A DNA stretch of 55,005 nucleotides, taken from Bacteroidales bacterium. GTDB taxonomy: Bacteria > Bacteroidota > Bacteroidia > Bacteroidales > Paludibacteraceae. The notes below the pieces were generated by a model that worked only from the letters and a program-made list of their open reading frames with translations, was not told the DNA's origin and did not search any database. Shown here piece by piece: positions 39,704-49,500 of the stretch (position 1 is the stretch's first letter; the number at the start of each line of letters is the position of its first letter). The position numbers and the translations under genes were made by a program. The stretch covers positions 1 through 55,005 of the forward strand of contig JAAYSS010000001.1 in the NCBI GenBank assembly GCA_012518275.1, read 5' to 3'.

Positions 39704-39775
39704 GGCCCATTCGTCTATCGGCTAGGACGCCAGATTTTCATTCTGGAAAGAGGGGTTCGATTCCCCTATGGGCTA
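39704..39775 (+). tRNA. tRNA-Glu (UUC)
   Basis: A 72-nt cloverleaf with acceptor GGCCCAT/ATGGGCT, D arm from GTCTATCGGCTAGGAC, anticodon stem CCAGA/TCTGG with loop TTTTCAT (anticodon UUC), and T arm AGGGG-TTCGATT-CCCCT. CCA is not encoded. No terminator separates it from rpsT, 33 bp downstream. Confidence 0.97.
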
Positions 39776-39808
39776 CTTAGCTTTAATTTTTTAATTTTAT
39801 TCAAAAGC

Positions 39809-40063
39809 ATGGCAAATCATAGATCAGCTTTAAAAAGAATCCGACAAACTAACAAAAGAAAACTTACTAATCATTATTACGCAAAGACAACACGCAGTGC
39901 TGTTCGGAAATTGCGTGAAACAACGGACAAATCTACAGCAGTAGAGATGCTACCGAAAGTAAGTTCAATGCTGGATAAATTAGCCAAGAAAAATATTATT
40001 CATAAAAACAAAGCGGCTAATTTGAAATCCAAGCTAACCTTGCATGTAAACAACTTGTCTTAA
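39809..40063 (+). CDS. rpsT: 30S ribosomal protein S20
   Basis: An 84-residue basic helical protein of the small subunit body. The N-terminal [19 protein letters not shown] and the C-terminal [18 protein letters not shown] are typical. It lies just downstream of tRNA-Glu with no promoter or terminator in between, so it is probably cotranscribed with the tRNA and released by processing. Confidence 0.98.
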   Translation: MANHRSALKRIRQTNKRKLTNHYYAKTTRSAVRKLRETTDKSTAVEMLPKVSSMLDKLAKKNIIHKNKAANLKSKLTLHVNNLS

Positions 40064-40081
40064 TTTGTTTCCAATAAAATA

Positions 40082-40115
40082 AAAAGCCCTTTCTCGTGAT
40101 TGAGAAAGGGCTTTT
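40082..40115. terminator. bidirectional terminator between rpsT and polA
   Basis: A 14-bp perfect stem (40082-40095 with 40102-40115) has T-tracts on both strands and lies between the convergent rpsT and polA stops. Confidence 0.92.
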
Positions 40116-40140
40116 CCTATCTTTACTAAAAATACAACGA

Positions 40141-42960
40141 TTAGTGTGCTTCCAGCCAGTTTTCCCCTACTCCGAAATCGGCAACAATCGGGACTTTAAG
40201 TTTAATTACGTTCTGCATTTCACTTACAACTAATGACTTCATTTCTTCAAGTTCATCAGCGGGAACAGTAAAATTCAATTCGTCGTGCACTTGAAGGGTC
40301 ATTTTTGACTTCAACTGGTTCTTCTTTATCTTTTCTTGAATTTTCACCATCGCTATTTTTATAATGTCTGCAGCAGAGCCTTGAATGGGAGCGTTAATAG
40401 CGTTCCGCTCAGCATAACCACGCACGATACCGTTTCGTGAATTGATATTTGCCAAAAATCGTTTCCTACCGTAAATTGTTTCCACGTATCCACGACTCTT
40501 GGCATTTTGAATCGATTCATCCATGTACTTTTTTACTCCGGGATAAGTATCGAAATACCCGTCAATGAGCTCTTTTGCTTCTCGTCTTGGTATGCCTAAT
40601 CGCTCTGCAAGTCCGAACGTAGAAATTCCGTAAATTATACCAAAGTTGGCTGTCTTAGCCTGTCGGCGCATATCAGGCGTTACCTTGTCCATTGGCACTT
40701 TGAAAATTTTAGCTGCTGTTGCGGCGTGAATGTCATGACCGCTATTGAAGGCTTCTAACATATGTTTATCGCCACTCAGATGCGCCATGATTCTTAGTTC
40801 AATCTGTGAATAATCCACACTTAGAAACAGCTCTCCATCATCGGGGATAAAAGCTTTTCGGATTTCTCGCCCACGCTCATCTCGAACCGGTATGTTTTGA
40901 AGATTCGGATTGGTAGAACTCAATCTTCCGGTAGCAGCTACGGTTTGATTGAACGAAGTATGAACTTTGCCTGTCTTCGGATTTACCATCTGCGGAAGTG
41001 CGTCTATGTAGGTACTTAATAGCTTCCGCAGTCCGCGGTAGTCAAGTATTTTACCGACAATCGGATGCTTAGAGCGAAGTTTTTCCAATACATCTTCGGC
41101 AGTGGAATACTGACCGGTTTTGGTTTTTTTGGCTTTCTCGTCCAGCTTCATTCTATCAAACAACACTTCACCCACCTGCATCGGCGAAGCCACATTAAAT
41201 TCAACACCGGCCATTTCCTGAATCTCTTTCTCTAATTGAAGCGCATCTTGCGTCAATATTTCAGAACTTTCTCGAAGTGCTTCAGTATCAATACGAACAC
41301 CGTTCATTTCCATTTCAGCAAGCACTTTCATCAACGGCATTTCCATTTCATAGAAAAGCTTTTCCAATCCGTTTTCTTGCAGTTCTTTTTCCAAGATTTG
41401 TTTCAACTGAAACGTAATGTCAGCATCTTCTGAAGCATAGTCACTCAGCAGATTTAGTTCAACATCACGCAGACTCAGCTGTTTTTTCCCTTTTCGCCCT
41501 ACCAAATCTTCATAATGGATGGTGTGGTATTTCAAGTAAATTTCCGCCAAGTAATCCATTCCGTGCCGGAGTTCGGGCTGCAACAAATAGTGCGCAATCA
41601 TCGTATCAAACATCGGTCCACGCAGTTCGATGCCGTATTGTGCCAGCATCAGCAGGTCAAATTTCATATTCTGCCCGATTTTCTCAATCGTTTCATTTTG
41701 AAAAAATGCCTTAAACTCAATCATCACATCAACACACTGCTGTCTGTTGGGCGGTAGCGGCACGAAAAACGCTTCACCCGCTTCGAAGCTGAACGAAAGC
41801 CCTACCAAATCGGCTGTAAATACATCTACATCCGTGGTTTCGGTGTCAAAACAGACCGACTGTTGCTTCTGCAATTTTCCAATCAGTATAGAGCGTTTCA
41901 CAGCATCGTCCACTATAACATAATTGTGTTTTACATCTTGAAGCGAGCGCAAACCTGAGTCAGAATCAGCTGACAACAAATCTGTCACAGTAGGTTTTAC
42001 TGGTTCTGAATCAGCTGGCTGCGGGGTGTCAAACAATGACATCTGCTGCGAATCAGATGTGGAGCGAGATTTTTCTTCGGCGGATGTTTGTAACATATTT
42101 CCCCACATTTTGGCAGAGAGCGTTCTAAATTCCAGCTCATCGAACAAAGCTCGCAATGCATCGTCATCAATGGGTTTAAGTTTCAGTTCTTCTTCGTTAA
42201 CGTCAATAGGAACGTCAGTTCTGATAGTTGCTAAAAACCGTGAAAACAAAATCTGCTCTTTGTTCCCTTCTACTTTTTTCTTTAAGGCTCCTTTGAGTTT
42301 ATCGGTATTTTTCAGCAAATTATCGATGCTTCCAAATTGTGTTAGCAACTTAACTGCGGTTTTCACCCCCACACCGGGACATCCGGGGATATTATCGGAA
42401 CTATCGCCCATAAGTCCCAACATATCAGCCACCTGTGATTTGCTTTCAAGTCCGTATTTGGCAGTAACTTCGTCGGGACCCATCACTTCATAACCACCAC
42501 TATATCTGGGGCGGTACATAAAAACATCATCAGAAACCAGCTGCCCATAGTCTTTGTCAGATGTCAACATATATGTTTTGAAACCTTTTTTTTCAGCCTT
42601 CAACGCCAGCGTTCCAATCACATCATCGGCTTCAAATCCGGGAACTTCCAGCACAGAGATATTGTATGCTTTCAGAATCTGCTTAATGATCGGAATAGAC
42701 TTCTGAATATCTTCCGGAGTAGCTTCACGTTGTGCTTTGTAGGCTTCGTATTCTTCGTGTCGGAAAGTCTTCCCCTTCGGATCAAAAGCTACAGCGATGT
42801 GGGTGGGTTGTTCTTTTTTAAGAACTTCTTCCAAGGTATTTACAAACCCAAAAATAGCCGATGTATTCAGTCCTTTGGAGTTGATTCGAGGATTGCGGAT
42901 AAATGCATAGTAAGCACGGTAAATAATGGAGTAGGCATCCAGCAAAAAAAGTTTTTTCAT
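40141..42960 (-). CDS. polA: DNA polymerase I
   Basis: A 939-residue repair and Okazaki-fragment polymerase. The 5'-3' exonuclease domain (about 1-290) has FLLDAYSIIYRAYYAF and GDSSDNIPGCPGVGVKTA. The 3'-5' exonuclease (about 330-520) keeps its acidic residues (CFDTETTDVD, FDTMIAHYLL, YASEDADITF), so proofreading should be active. The polymerase domain has motifs A (VDYSQIELRIMAHLSGD), B (RRQAKTANFGIIYGISTFGL) and C (QVHDELNF). The length is normal for Bacteroidetes. Confidence 0.99.
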   Translation of the reverse strand: MKKLFLLDAYSIIYRAYYAFIRNPRINSKGLNTSAIFGFVNTLEEVLKKEQPTHIAVAFDPKGKTFRHEEYEAYKAQREATPEDIQKSIPIIKQILKAYNISVLEVPGFEADDVIGTLALKAEKKGFKTYMLTSDKDYGQLVSDDVFMYRPRYSGGYEVMGPDEVTAKYGLESKSQVADMLGLMGDSSDNIPGCPGVGVKTAVKLLTQFGSIDNLLKNTDKLKGALKKKVEGNKEQILFSRFLATIRTDVPIDVNEEELKLKPIDDDALRALFDELEFRTLSAKMWGNMLQTSAEEKSRSTSDSQQMSLFDTPQPADSEPVKPTVTDLLSADSDSGLRSLQDVKHNYVIVDDAVKRSILIGKLQKQQSVCFDTETTDVDVFTADLVGLSFSFEAGEAFFVPLPPNRQQCVDVMIEFKAFFQNETIEKIGQNMKFDLLMLAQYGIELRGPMFDTMIAHYLLQPELRHGMDYLAEIYLKYHTIHYEDLVGRKGKKQLSLRDVELNLLSDYASEDADITFQLKQILEKELQENGLEKLFYEMEMPLMKVLAEMEMNGVRIDTEALRESSEILTQDALQLEKEIQEMAGVEFNVASPMQVGEVLFDRMKLDEKAKKTKTGQYSTAEDVLEKLRSKHPIVGKILDYRGLRKLLSTYIDALPQMVNPKTGKVHTSFNQTVAATGRLSSTNPNLQNIPVRDERGREIRKAFIPDDGELFLSVDYSQIELRIMAHLSGDKHMLEAFNSGHDIHAATAAKIFKVPMDKVTPDMRRQAKTANFGIIYGISTFGLAERLGIPRREAKELIDGYFDTYPGVKKYMDESIQNAKSRGYVETIYGRKRFLANINSRNGIVRGYAERNAINAPIQGSAADIIKIAMVKIQEKIKKNQLKSKMTLQVHDELNFTVPADELEEMKSLVVSEMQNVIKLKVPIVADFGVGENWLEAH

Positions 42961-43111
42961 TTAGAATAGAAATTTATTAATTATCAATTTAATGTCAATA
43001 CCATTAAAACATAATCGTTGGATAGATTGTTTTATTTATATTTGACAACGTAAAATTATTAAAAATAAATGATTTCTTCACCTTTCTGAGTGAATAAACA
43101 ACAAATTTGTT

Positions 43112-43119
43112 TACTTTTG
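43112..43119 (+). promoter_or_regulatory. polyprenyl synthase promoter -7 box
   Basis: TACTTTTG matches TAnnTTTG. The predicted leader is about 20 nt to the ATG at 43146. Confidence 0.5.
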
Positions 43120-43145
43120 TACTTTATTGAAAGGAAATGGTATTC

Positions 43146-44120
43146 ATGAATTACATTGAAAAAATAAAAAGCCCGATTCTTGCAGAAATGCAGGAGTTTG
43201 AAAAGATATATTCTGAAATACTGGATAGCGACAACAAACTGCTGGAAGATGTGCATAACTACATTATGGCATCGAACGGGAAAAAACTGCGCCCGATTCT
43301 AACCATTCTTGCTTCAAAACTTCTTGGTGAAGTAAACAAGGCTACGCTTTATGCTGCATTTTCCCTTGAACTTCTTCACACAGCCAGTTTGGTGCACGAT
43401 GATGTGATTGACGGCACTCTTGAACGGCGCGGAAAGCCTTCGATAAATGCACGTTGGAGCAATAAAATAGCTGTTCTCACAGGCGATTACGTTTTAGCTA
43501 GATCACTTTATTGTGCCAATAAAACCGAGAACTTGGCTATTTTAGATATGATATCGCGAGTGGGAATGGTACTTCCAGACGGCGAGCTGCTTCAGTTGGC
43601 TCATACACGTCAATCTACATTCACCGAATCAGATTATTTTAAAATCATCAGACGAAAAACGGCACTACTTTTTGCTACCTGTCTGAAAGTAGGCGGCTTG
43701 TCTGTAGGAGCAGATGAAAAAACATTGAAATCTTTGAGCAATTTTGGTGAATACTTAGGAATTTGCTTTCAAATAAAAGACGATATTTTTGATTACTTTG
43801 AAGATGCCAATATTGGTAAACCCACCGGCAATGACGTGCGAGATGGAAAATTGACTCTTCCTTTAATATATGCACTAAAAAACACATCCGGAGAAGAGCG
43901 CGATGAAATTGTAAGAATGATTGATGACAAAGAGTTTTCTCAAGAGAATATTCACAAAATCATGCAATACGCACACAATCATGGAGGTGTGGACTATGCA
44001 ATCCGTGTAATGGAGGATTATAAGATAAAAGCACTTAACGAACTAAGTCCCCTACCCGATAACCCATCGAAGGAAGCACTAAAAGTATGCATTGAATTTG
44101 TAACGGAGAGAAAATTTTAG
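43146..44120 (+). CDS. polyprenyl diphosphate synthase
   Basis: A trans-isoprenyl diphosphate synthase of about 324 residues that adds isopentenyl units to make the side chain of menaquinone. The first aspartate-rich motif is LVHDDVIDGTLERRGKPS and the second FQIKDDIFDYF. NGKKLRPILTIL and KTALLFATCLK are also conserved. The start at 43146 (MNYIEKIKSPI) fits relatives better than the ATG 9 bp upstream. The product chain length (C40 or longer) is not decided by sequence alone. Confidence 0.93.
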   Translation: MNYIEKIKSPILAEMQEFEKIYSEILDSDNKLLEDVHNYIMASNGKKLRPILTILASKLLGEVNKATLYAAFSLELLHTASLVHDDVIDGTLERRGKPSINARWSNKIAVLTGDYVLARSLYCANKTENLAILDMISRVGMVLPDGELLQLAHTRQSTFTESDYFKIIRRKTALLFATCLKVGGLSVGADEKTLKSLSNFGEYLGICFQIKDDIFDYFEDANIGKPTGNDVRDGKLTLPLIYALKNTSGEERDEIVRMIDDKEFSQENIHKIMQYAHNHGGVDYAIRVMEDYKIKALNELSPLPDNPSKEALKVCIEFVTERKF

Positions 44121-44457
44121 CTACTTGTTGAAACTCATTTGGTGATTTGGATTGCGTTCTACCACCCACAACACTTCCGCTACCAACACTTAATCAATCG
44201 GTTATGTGTTTTAATGCCATACAGCAGAATAATAACCGCAAGGATAATAAATATCAATAAATTAGCAAGTACTATTATAGTGTAGTTATGTTTGATTAAT
44301 TTTGGTTGCTAAGGTTGTTATTTTTTTCAATCAGGATAAAGAGATCTATCAAATTTATTGTAAAATTACTACATCCAATATTGCCCTATTGAAGTATTGT
44401 CTTATTACTCACCTTTACTTATTATATATTCTTTCTTATGAGTTACTGCTTTTGCTC
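44121..44457. other. spacer with a possible tiny membrane-protein remnant
   Basis: On the minus strand, codons ending at 44180 read IIVLANLLIFIILAVIILLY then GIKTHNRLIKCW and a stop, a plausible single membrane helix. No ATG precedes it in frame, so it may be a remnant. Otherwise the spacer shows nothing recognisable. Confidence 0.3.
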
Positions 44458-45102
44458 TCAACCGACGTATTCAGACAGAACACTGACTATCAGCGATACA
44501 TGTAATATATAACGTTGTTTTTCGGGAAGGTGCGAAAAGAGAGGCACTATCTCCGGATAATTTTTCAACAAATGCTCTCGAACCAAATTGAGTGACTCGT
44601 GATAACGATTGTATAAACTTTGTCGGCTCAAAGAGAGTGCTTTGGCGGTTTCTTTCACACTATAATCGTTTATGCGCATCCAGAACACTTTGCGCATCGT
44701 TTCGGATTGATTGACAAATGCTTCGTTGATGATATCAACCAATAGCTTCTCATCCATATCTTCCAATACATACGAGTTCTCGGAGTCCTCCAACTGCATA
44801 ATGTATTCCTCCAACGGCATAGTGTCGTTGAGCGAAATCCGATATGCATCATAAATGCGGAACCTCAGGTATCCCTGCATATACGACTTCACGCTGGGGT
44901 AGCCTTTGTAGTTCAGGATGGACGGGTTTTCCCACAGTTTCAGCCAAAAATCCTGTAGTATATCATCCGCCATATCTTGATCCTGCGTAATGTTGTAAAC
45001 AAACTTGTACGCCAGCCGTCCATATCTATCATAGAAAGTAACAAATGCTTCCTCATCCTTTTGAGCCACAGCGGCAAGTAATTCTTCGTCAGTCTGTTTC
45101 AT
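44458..45102 (-). CDS. ECF-type RNA polymerase sigma factor
   Basis: A 214-residue sigma factor of the extracytoplasmic function class. Region 2 reads FVTFYDRYGRLAYKFVYNIT then DMADDILQDFWLKLWENP. Region 4 contains NDYSVKETAKALSLSRQSLY, the DNA-binding helix-turn-helix for the -35 element. It is divergent from the FecR-type anti-sigma gene and not in the common sigma-FecR tandem order. The long leader contains two hairpins. It presumably drives the receptor locus once released from the anti-sigma factor. Confidence 0.93.
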   Translation of the reverse strand: MKQTDEELLAAVAQKDEEAFVTFYDRYGRLAYKFVYNITQDQDMADDILQDFWLKLWENPSILNYKGYPSVKSYMQGYLRFRIYDAYRISLNDTMPLEEYIMQLEDSENSYVLEDMDEKLLVDIINEAFVNQSETMRKVFWMRINDYSVKETAKALSLSRQSLYNRYHESLNLVREHLLKNYPEIVPLFSHLPEKQRYILHVSLIVSVLSEYVG

Positions 45103-45140
45103 TTCTACAGTTATTTATTAGTTATAAAATGAGTCTACAA

Positions 45141-45180
45141 GCCTGCTTCCACAGGCAGATAAACAAGTTTCAAGAAACTT
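45141..45180 (-). promoter_or_regulatory. two hairpins in the sigma factor leader
   Basis: On the minus strand AAGTTTC-TT-GAAACTT (45180-45165) and GCCTG-TGGAAG-CAGGC (45156-45141) fold into adjacent hairpins between the predicted transcript start and the sigma start codon. The first is also a perfect dyad that could be an operator. Confidence 0.5.
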
Positions 45181-45192
45181 AAAATATCGCTG

Positions 45193-45200
45193 CAAAGTTA
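45193..45200 (-). promoter_or_regulatory. sigma factor gene promoter -7 box
   Basis: The minus strand reads TAACTTTG (45200 to 45193). It predicts a leader of about 85 nt. No clear -33 box was seen. Confidence 0.5.
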
Positions 45201-45298
45201 CGAAACTATCTCCTTTATCATATTTAGATAGTGTTTAATATTTGTTTCAATCCTATGAAAACATTATTACATTTCTATGATTCTTAGAAAAACGCTGG

Positions 45299-45306
45299 TA
45301 GATTTG
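45299..45306 (+). promoter_or_regulatory. possible fecR-like gene promoter -7 box
   Basis: TAGATTTG matches TAnnTTTG, about 50 bp before the anti-sigma start. Without a -33 box it is only tentative, and an ECF-dependent promoter could lie nearby instead. Confidence 0.35.
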
Positions 45307-45354
45307 CCGCCCTTCCTACGTGTATCATATAGAGTTTAATTTAAAACACGCTGT

Positions 45355-46389
45355 ATGGACAAAAAAGGACACACACCTTCTTATACCGAGGAAGAGAAAA
45401 AAGAAATCACTCAAAGCTTTTTCAAGCGGCTAAGGGAAGGAAAGAGCAGTCGCAGAGAATTGCGCGTAGTCAGAATACTTGAAAAGATATTTATTTCAGA
45501 CAAAAAGAAACGACTTACTCGTGCTATGTTGGATGAAAGCGACCTGAAGATACGCCGATACATACGCGAACATACATCGATTGATATGCCTGACTACCCT
45601 GTTACAAGGAGGCAAACCCGCAAACGTCTTCCCATTATGTATGGTACAGCCGCTGCCGCCGCTATCCTTATCCTTGTCATGCTGAACCTGCCAATGATTC
45701 GCCAAGTTATTCAGCCCGATGCGATGCTGACGGCGCAGGCATTAGTAACGGACAGTCTCATTACCGAGCGAAATATCAAGAGCTTTCAGCTCTCTGACGG
45801 AACAATAGTCTATCTCAACGTAAACTCCAAGTTATTCTTACGCGAGAACAAATTCACCGCCGAGACACGTGAGGTGTGGCTCGACGAAGGGGAAGCTTTC
45901 TTTGAAGTGGCAAAAGATTCCTTACGCCCTTTTATCGTACATACGGCTGACGGACTACAAACTCGCGTACTCGGTACATCCTTTAATATTAAGGCATATG
46001 CCGAACTGACAGAGCAAGTTATCAGCGTACGGACAGGGAAAGTACAAGTAAGCACTGCCAGCGGAGATGCTGTGCAGCTGACACCCGACCGAAAAGTCAA
46101 TTACGGCAAAGAGTGCACATTGACCGAAAGCGAAGTGAACGGAGCTTTAGCCGCCGGATGGATAGAAGGTGATATGGTATTTGACGGAGCGGACAGTAAA
46201 GAAATAGCCCTAAGACTTAAACAATATTACGGTTTGGAGCTGAAGTTAGAAGGGAAAGCCGTGAACAAAGTCATGAACTTTAAAGCACGCTACCCGAAAG
46301 AAACCTCCATCGTGCAGTTTGCACGAGGTATATGCTCCATCTACGGACTGAAATATGAGCTGACGAAGGGACAGCTGATATTGAGGTAA
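45355..46389 (+). CDS. FecR-family anti-sigma factor (DUF4974)
   Basis: A 344-residue inner-membrane regulator. A cytoplasmic helical part (about 1-90) binds the sigma factor, one membrane helix follows (about 93-112, MYGTAAAAAILILVMLNLPM), then the periplasmic FecR domain (FQLSDGTIVYLNVNSKLFL, VWLDEGEAFFEVAKD, FIVHTADGLQTRVLGTSFNI) and the C-terminal DUF4974 domain (about 260-344), which contacts the STN domain of a TonB receptor. The next gene encodes such a receptor. The basic cytoplasmic region is longer than in typical FecR proteins. Confidence 0.93.
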   Translation: MDKKGHTPSYTEEEKKEITQSFFKRLREGKSSRRELRVVRILEKIFISDKKKRLTRAMLDESDLKIRRYIREHTSIDMPDYPVTRRQTRKRLPIMYGTAAAAAILILVMLNLPMIRQVIQPDAMLTAQALVTDSLITERNIKSFQLSDGTIVYLNVNSKLFLRENKFTAETREVWLDEGEAFFEVAKDSLRPFIVHTADGLQTRVLGTSFNIKAYAELTEQVISVRTGKVQVSTASGDAVQLTPDRKVNYGKECTLTESEVNGALAAGWIEGDMVFDGADSKEIALRLKQYYGLELKLEGKAVNKVMNFKARYPKETSIVQFARGICSIYGLKYELTKGQLILR

Positions 46390-46575
46390 TGCATGATGAG
46401 TGGGAGACTTTGAGATGGGGAGACTCAGCGCAAAATAGAGTGAAAGTCGGTGTTACTTTTAGAATATAAACGATGAAAAGATGTAAAAAACACGCTAATA
46501 ACCCGTAACTATCTTATCTATTCATCAACTTATTAACGTATAACTTGTAAATAACAAACTAACTAAATAAACAAA

Positions 46576-49500
46576 ATGACAAAACGTACTAACAGAAGGT
46601 TTTTAGGTATCCTTCTTTCTCTACTTCTTATTGGAAATGCAATCGGTTTTGCTCAACAGGTAACCTCGTTCCCGAGCCAGAGCTTAGCCGGTAGGTTAGA
46701 GAACATTATTAAAAAAGGAAACGTAACCGTTGTTTACGATGTTAAACAAACGGAAGGAGTCCATTTACCGGCACTTCGTTCGACAGGTAACAATCCGGAA
46801 GTATGGTTGCGAGAATCGTTAGCCGGCTCCAACTTCAAACTAAAGAAACTGGGCAACACCTACTTTTCCGTGGTAGCTAAACCCAAGCCCCGTATCATTA
46901 CCGTTACCGATACCGTATATCGTAAGGTATCTGCGGCACCAAAATCAGCAGCCAAGGGTACCTTGGCGGGAAAAGTGGTGGACGACACGGGCGAAACCCT
47001 TATCGGGGCAAGCGTAAAGGTACTCGGCAACGGGTACGGAGGACTTACCGGAGTGGACGGCGACTACAGCTTTCTATTGCCTGCCGGCACCTACACCATA
47101 GAAGTAAATTACATCAGCTATCAAACCCAACAGATTACCGATGTAATCATCAAACCCAACGAAATTACGCCCCTGAATGTGGTAATGACACAAGAAGGCA
47201 AGGAACTACAAGAGGTTACCGTAACCGCCAACTACAACAGGAGCAGCGCGGCAGGAGCCATACAAATACAGAAGCTGGCACCGCAGGTATCCGCCGTACT
47301 TTCGTCGGAGCAAATATCCAAAACGCCTGACAAGAACGTGCAGGAAGCCCTTAAGCGTGTTACCGGTGTTACCTTAGTGGATAACAAGAACGTATCGGTG
47401 CGAGGCATGAGTGAACGTTGGAACTCGGCTTCGCTCGACGGAGTAGTACTCCCCAGCACCGAGGCGGGAAGTAAGGGTTTCTCTTTTGACTTGATACCGG
47501 CATCGCTGATTGAGAACATCACCGTGAGCAAGAGTATCACACCCGATATGAACGCCACCTTTGCAGGGGGCTACGTACAGGTATTTACCCGCGACATTCC
47601 GCAGGCTGACTTCTTTACCGTAAGCGTGGGCGGCGGCGTAAACGACCAGGGTACCTTCAAAGAAATGTGGATGCCCAAACGAGGCAAGCTGGATTACCTC
47701 GGCTTTGACGACGGAAGGAGAGCCTTCCCCTCCAATGACGAGTTTGACTACGAAGCCAGCCCCATTACCTTTGAAACCACCAACGAGAAGATATACGAGC
47801 ATAGTAAGCTCTTTAAGCACGACTTGGTTACGCCCTACAAATACACCTCGATGCCCAATACCAATGCCCAAATCACGTGGGGAAAGGTATTCCGAACCGA
47901 AAGCGCCGGCAAACTCGGGCTGGTTACGGCGCTCAGCTTCCGCAATACGCAAAGCGTTGACTATGTGATTCACACCCAGCGAGGCGACTGGCATCCGAGA
48001 GGCGGATTAAACGACAGCACCCTCAATAGGCTGGACAACTTGGTCAAATCACCCAAGAATGCACGTAACCAAGGACACAACGATAAGTTCAGCACCATCC
48101 TTAGCGGGATAGTCAATACCGGTTGGGAGTTCGGCAGGCACCATATCGGATTGCGAAACATGTACACCCGTAAATTTGACAACTCCTACAAAGCCATAGA
48201 CGGAGTAACCGAAGAGCTCGGCTCCGGCGGTGGAGACGGTATCATCAGCTACGCTTCGCCGATATTCCAAGACCTGCTGCAAAACAAGCTGGAAGGACGC
48301 CACAAGCCGGGCATCTTTACCATTGATTGGACGCTCTCTCACACCTACGTGGGCAGACGCTACGCCGGCGCGGGGCGAACTCAGTGGATGAAGCGTGAAG
48401 GTACTGCCTATGGCGAAGATTACCTCTATTGGAACTGGGGTTACGGCGGTGTAGGTATGCCCCGTTCACAGTTGGGTAATTATATGGGCGACTACCGAAA
48501 CCGCGAGCGGATGCTGCAAGGCGAAGTCTCGGCAAGTGTACCCTTCAACCTCGGACCGGTAAAGAACACTTTCAAAGCCGGTGGCATGATGAACTACAAA
48601 AAGGCTGAATTCGCTTTCCGCGAAGTAGCGCTCGGATTGCCCCGTAACCACGTTTATCCGGTAGTTATGCTCCCAGGTTATGAGTTCCTGACGTTTCAGG
48701 ATGCACTCAGCCCCGAGCGGATGCACCCCATGGGCTTTGCCCTCTATCCCACCTTGCCGGACAAAGGTACCCTTCCGCAGTTCAAAGGCAATACGCGTGA
48801 GAAAGCCCTCTTTGCCATGCTGGACCACCGATGGAGCATCGTAAGGCTGGTATGGGGAGCCCGCATTGTAAACTATAAGTATGTAAGTGAGAAAAATCAA
48901 TCCATTTCCGGTTCGATGACACCCAACGCCAATAAAATCGGCAGAAAGGACGATAAGCCCGTGGACATCATGCCCTCGGTAAACCTCACCGTATCGCCCG
49001 CCAAATGGATGGACGTCCGCCTCTCATACTACCAAACGGCATTGCGCCCCGAGATGCAGGAGCGGGTACAGTTTGCTTTTTACGACCCCATAATAGGCTC
49101 TGAACGGCTGGGTAACGACAAGCTGAACACCACCGACATCACCGCCTATGATGGACGCATCGACTTCTTCCCGGGAGCGGGAGAAATTATCAGCGTGGGA
49201 GGCTTCTACCGATACTTAGACAATCCGATTGAATTGGTGCAGCATCAACATGCAGGACACGCATCGTACATACTTGAAAACTCCAACTGGGCAAAGAACT
49301 GGGGCTACGAGTTTGAAGTGCGGAAAAACCTCGGATTTATCGCTCCGGTAATGAAAGACTTCTGGTTCTCAGGCAACCTCGCACTGGTAATGTCTAAAAT
49401 TGAAACTGTTTACGGTGCCTTTACCGACTTGCAAGGCAAAGAGCACATTCAGGCGCGCATCATCAATCGTCCACTTTACGGACAAACCCCCTACATCTAC

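Noticed and set aside
47374-47994. 206-codon open frame opposite the TonB receptor
   Set aside because: It is antisense to conserved receptor sequence. The high G+C there makes long chance frames likely.
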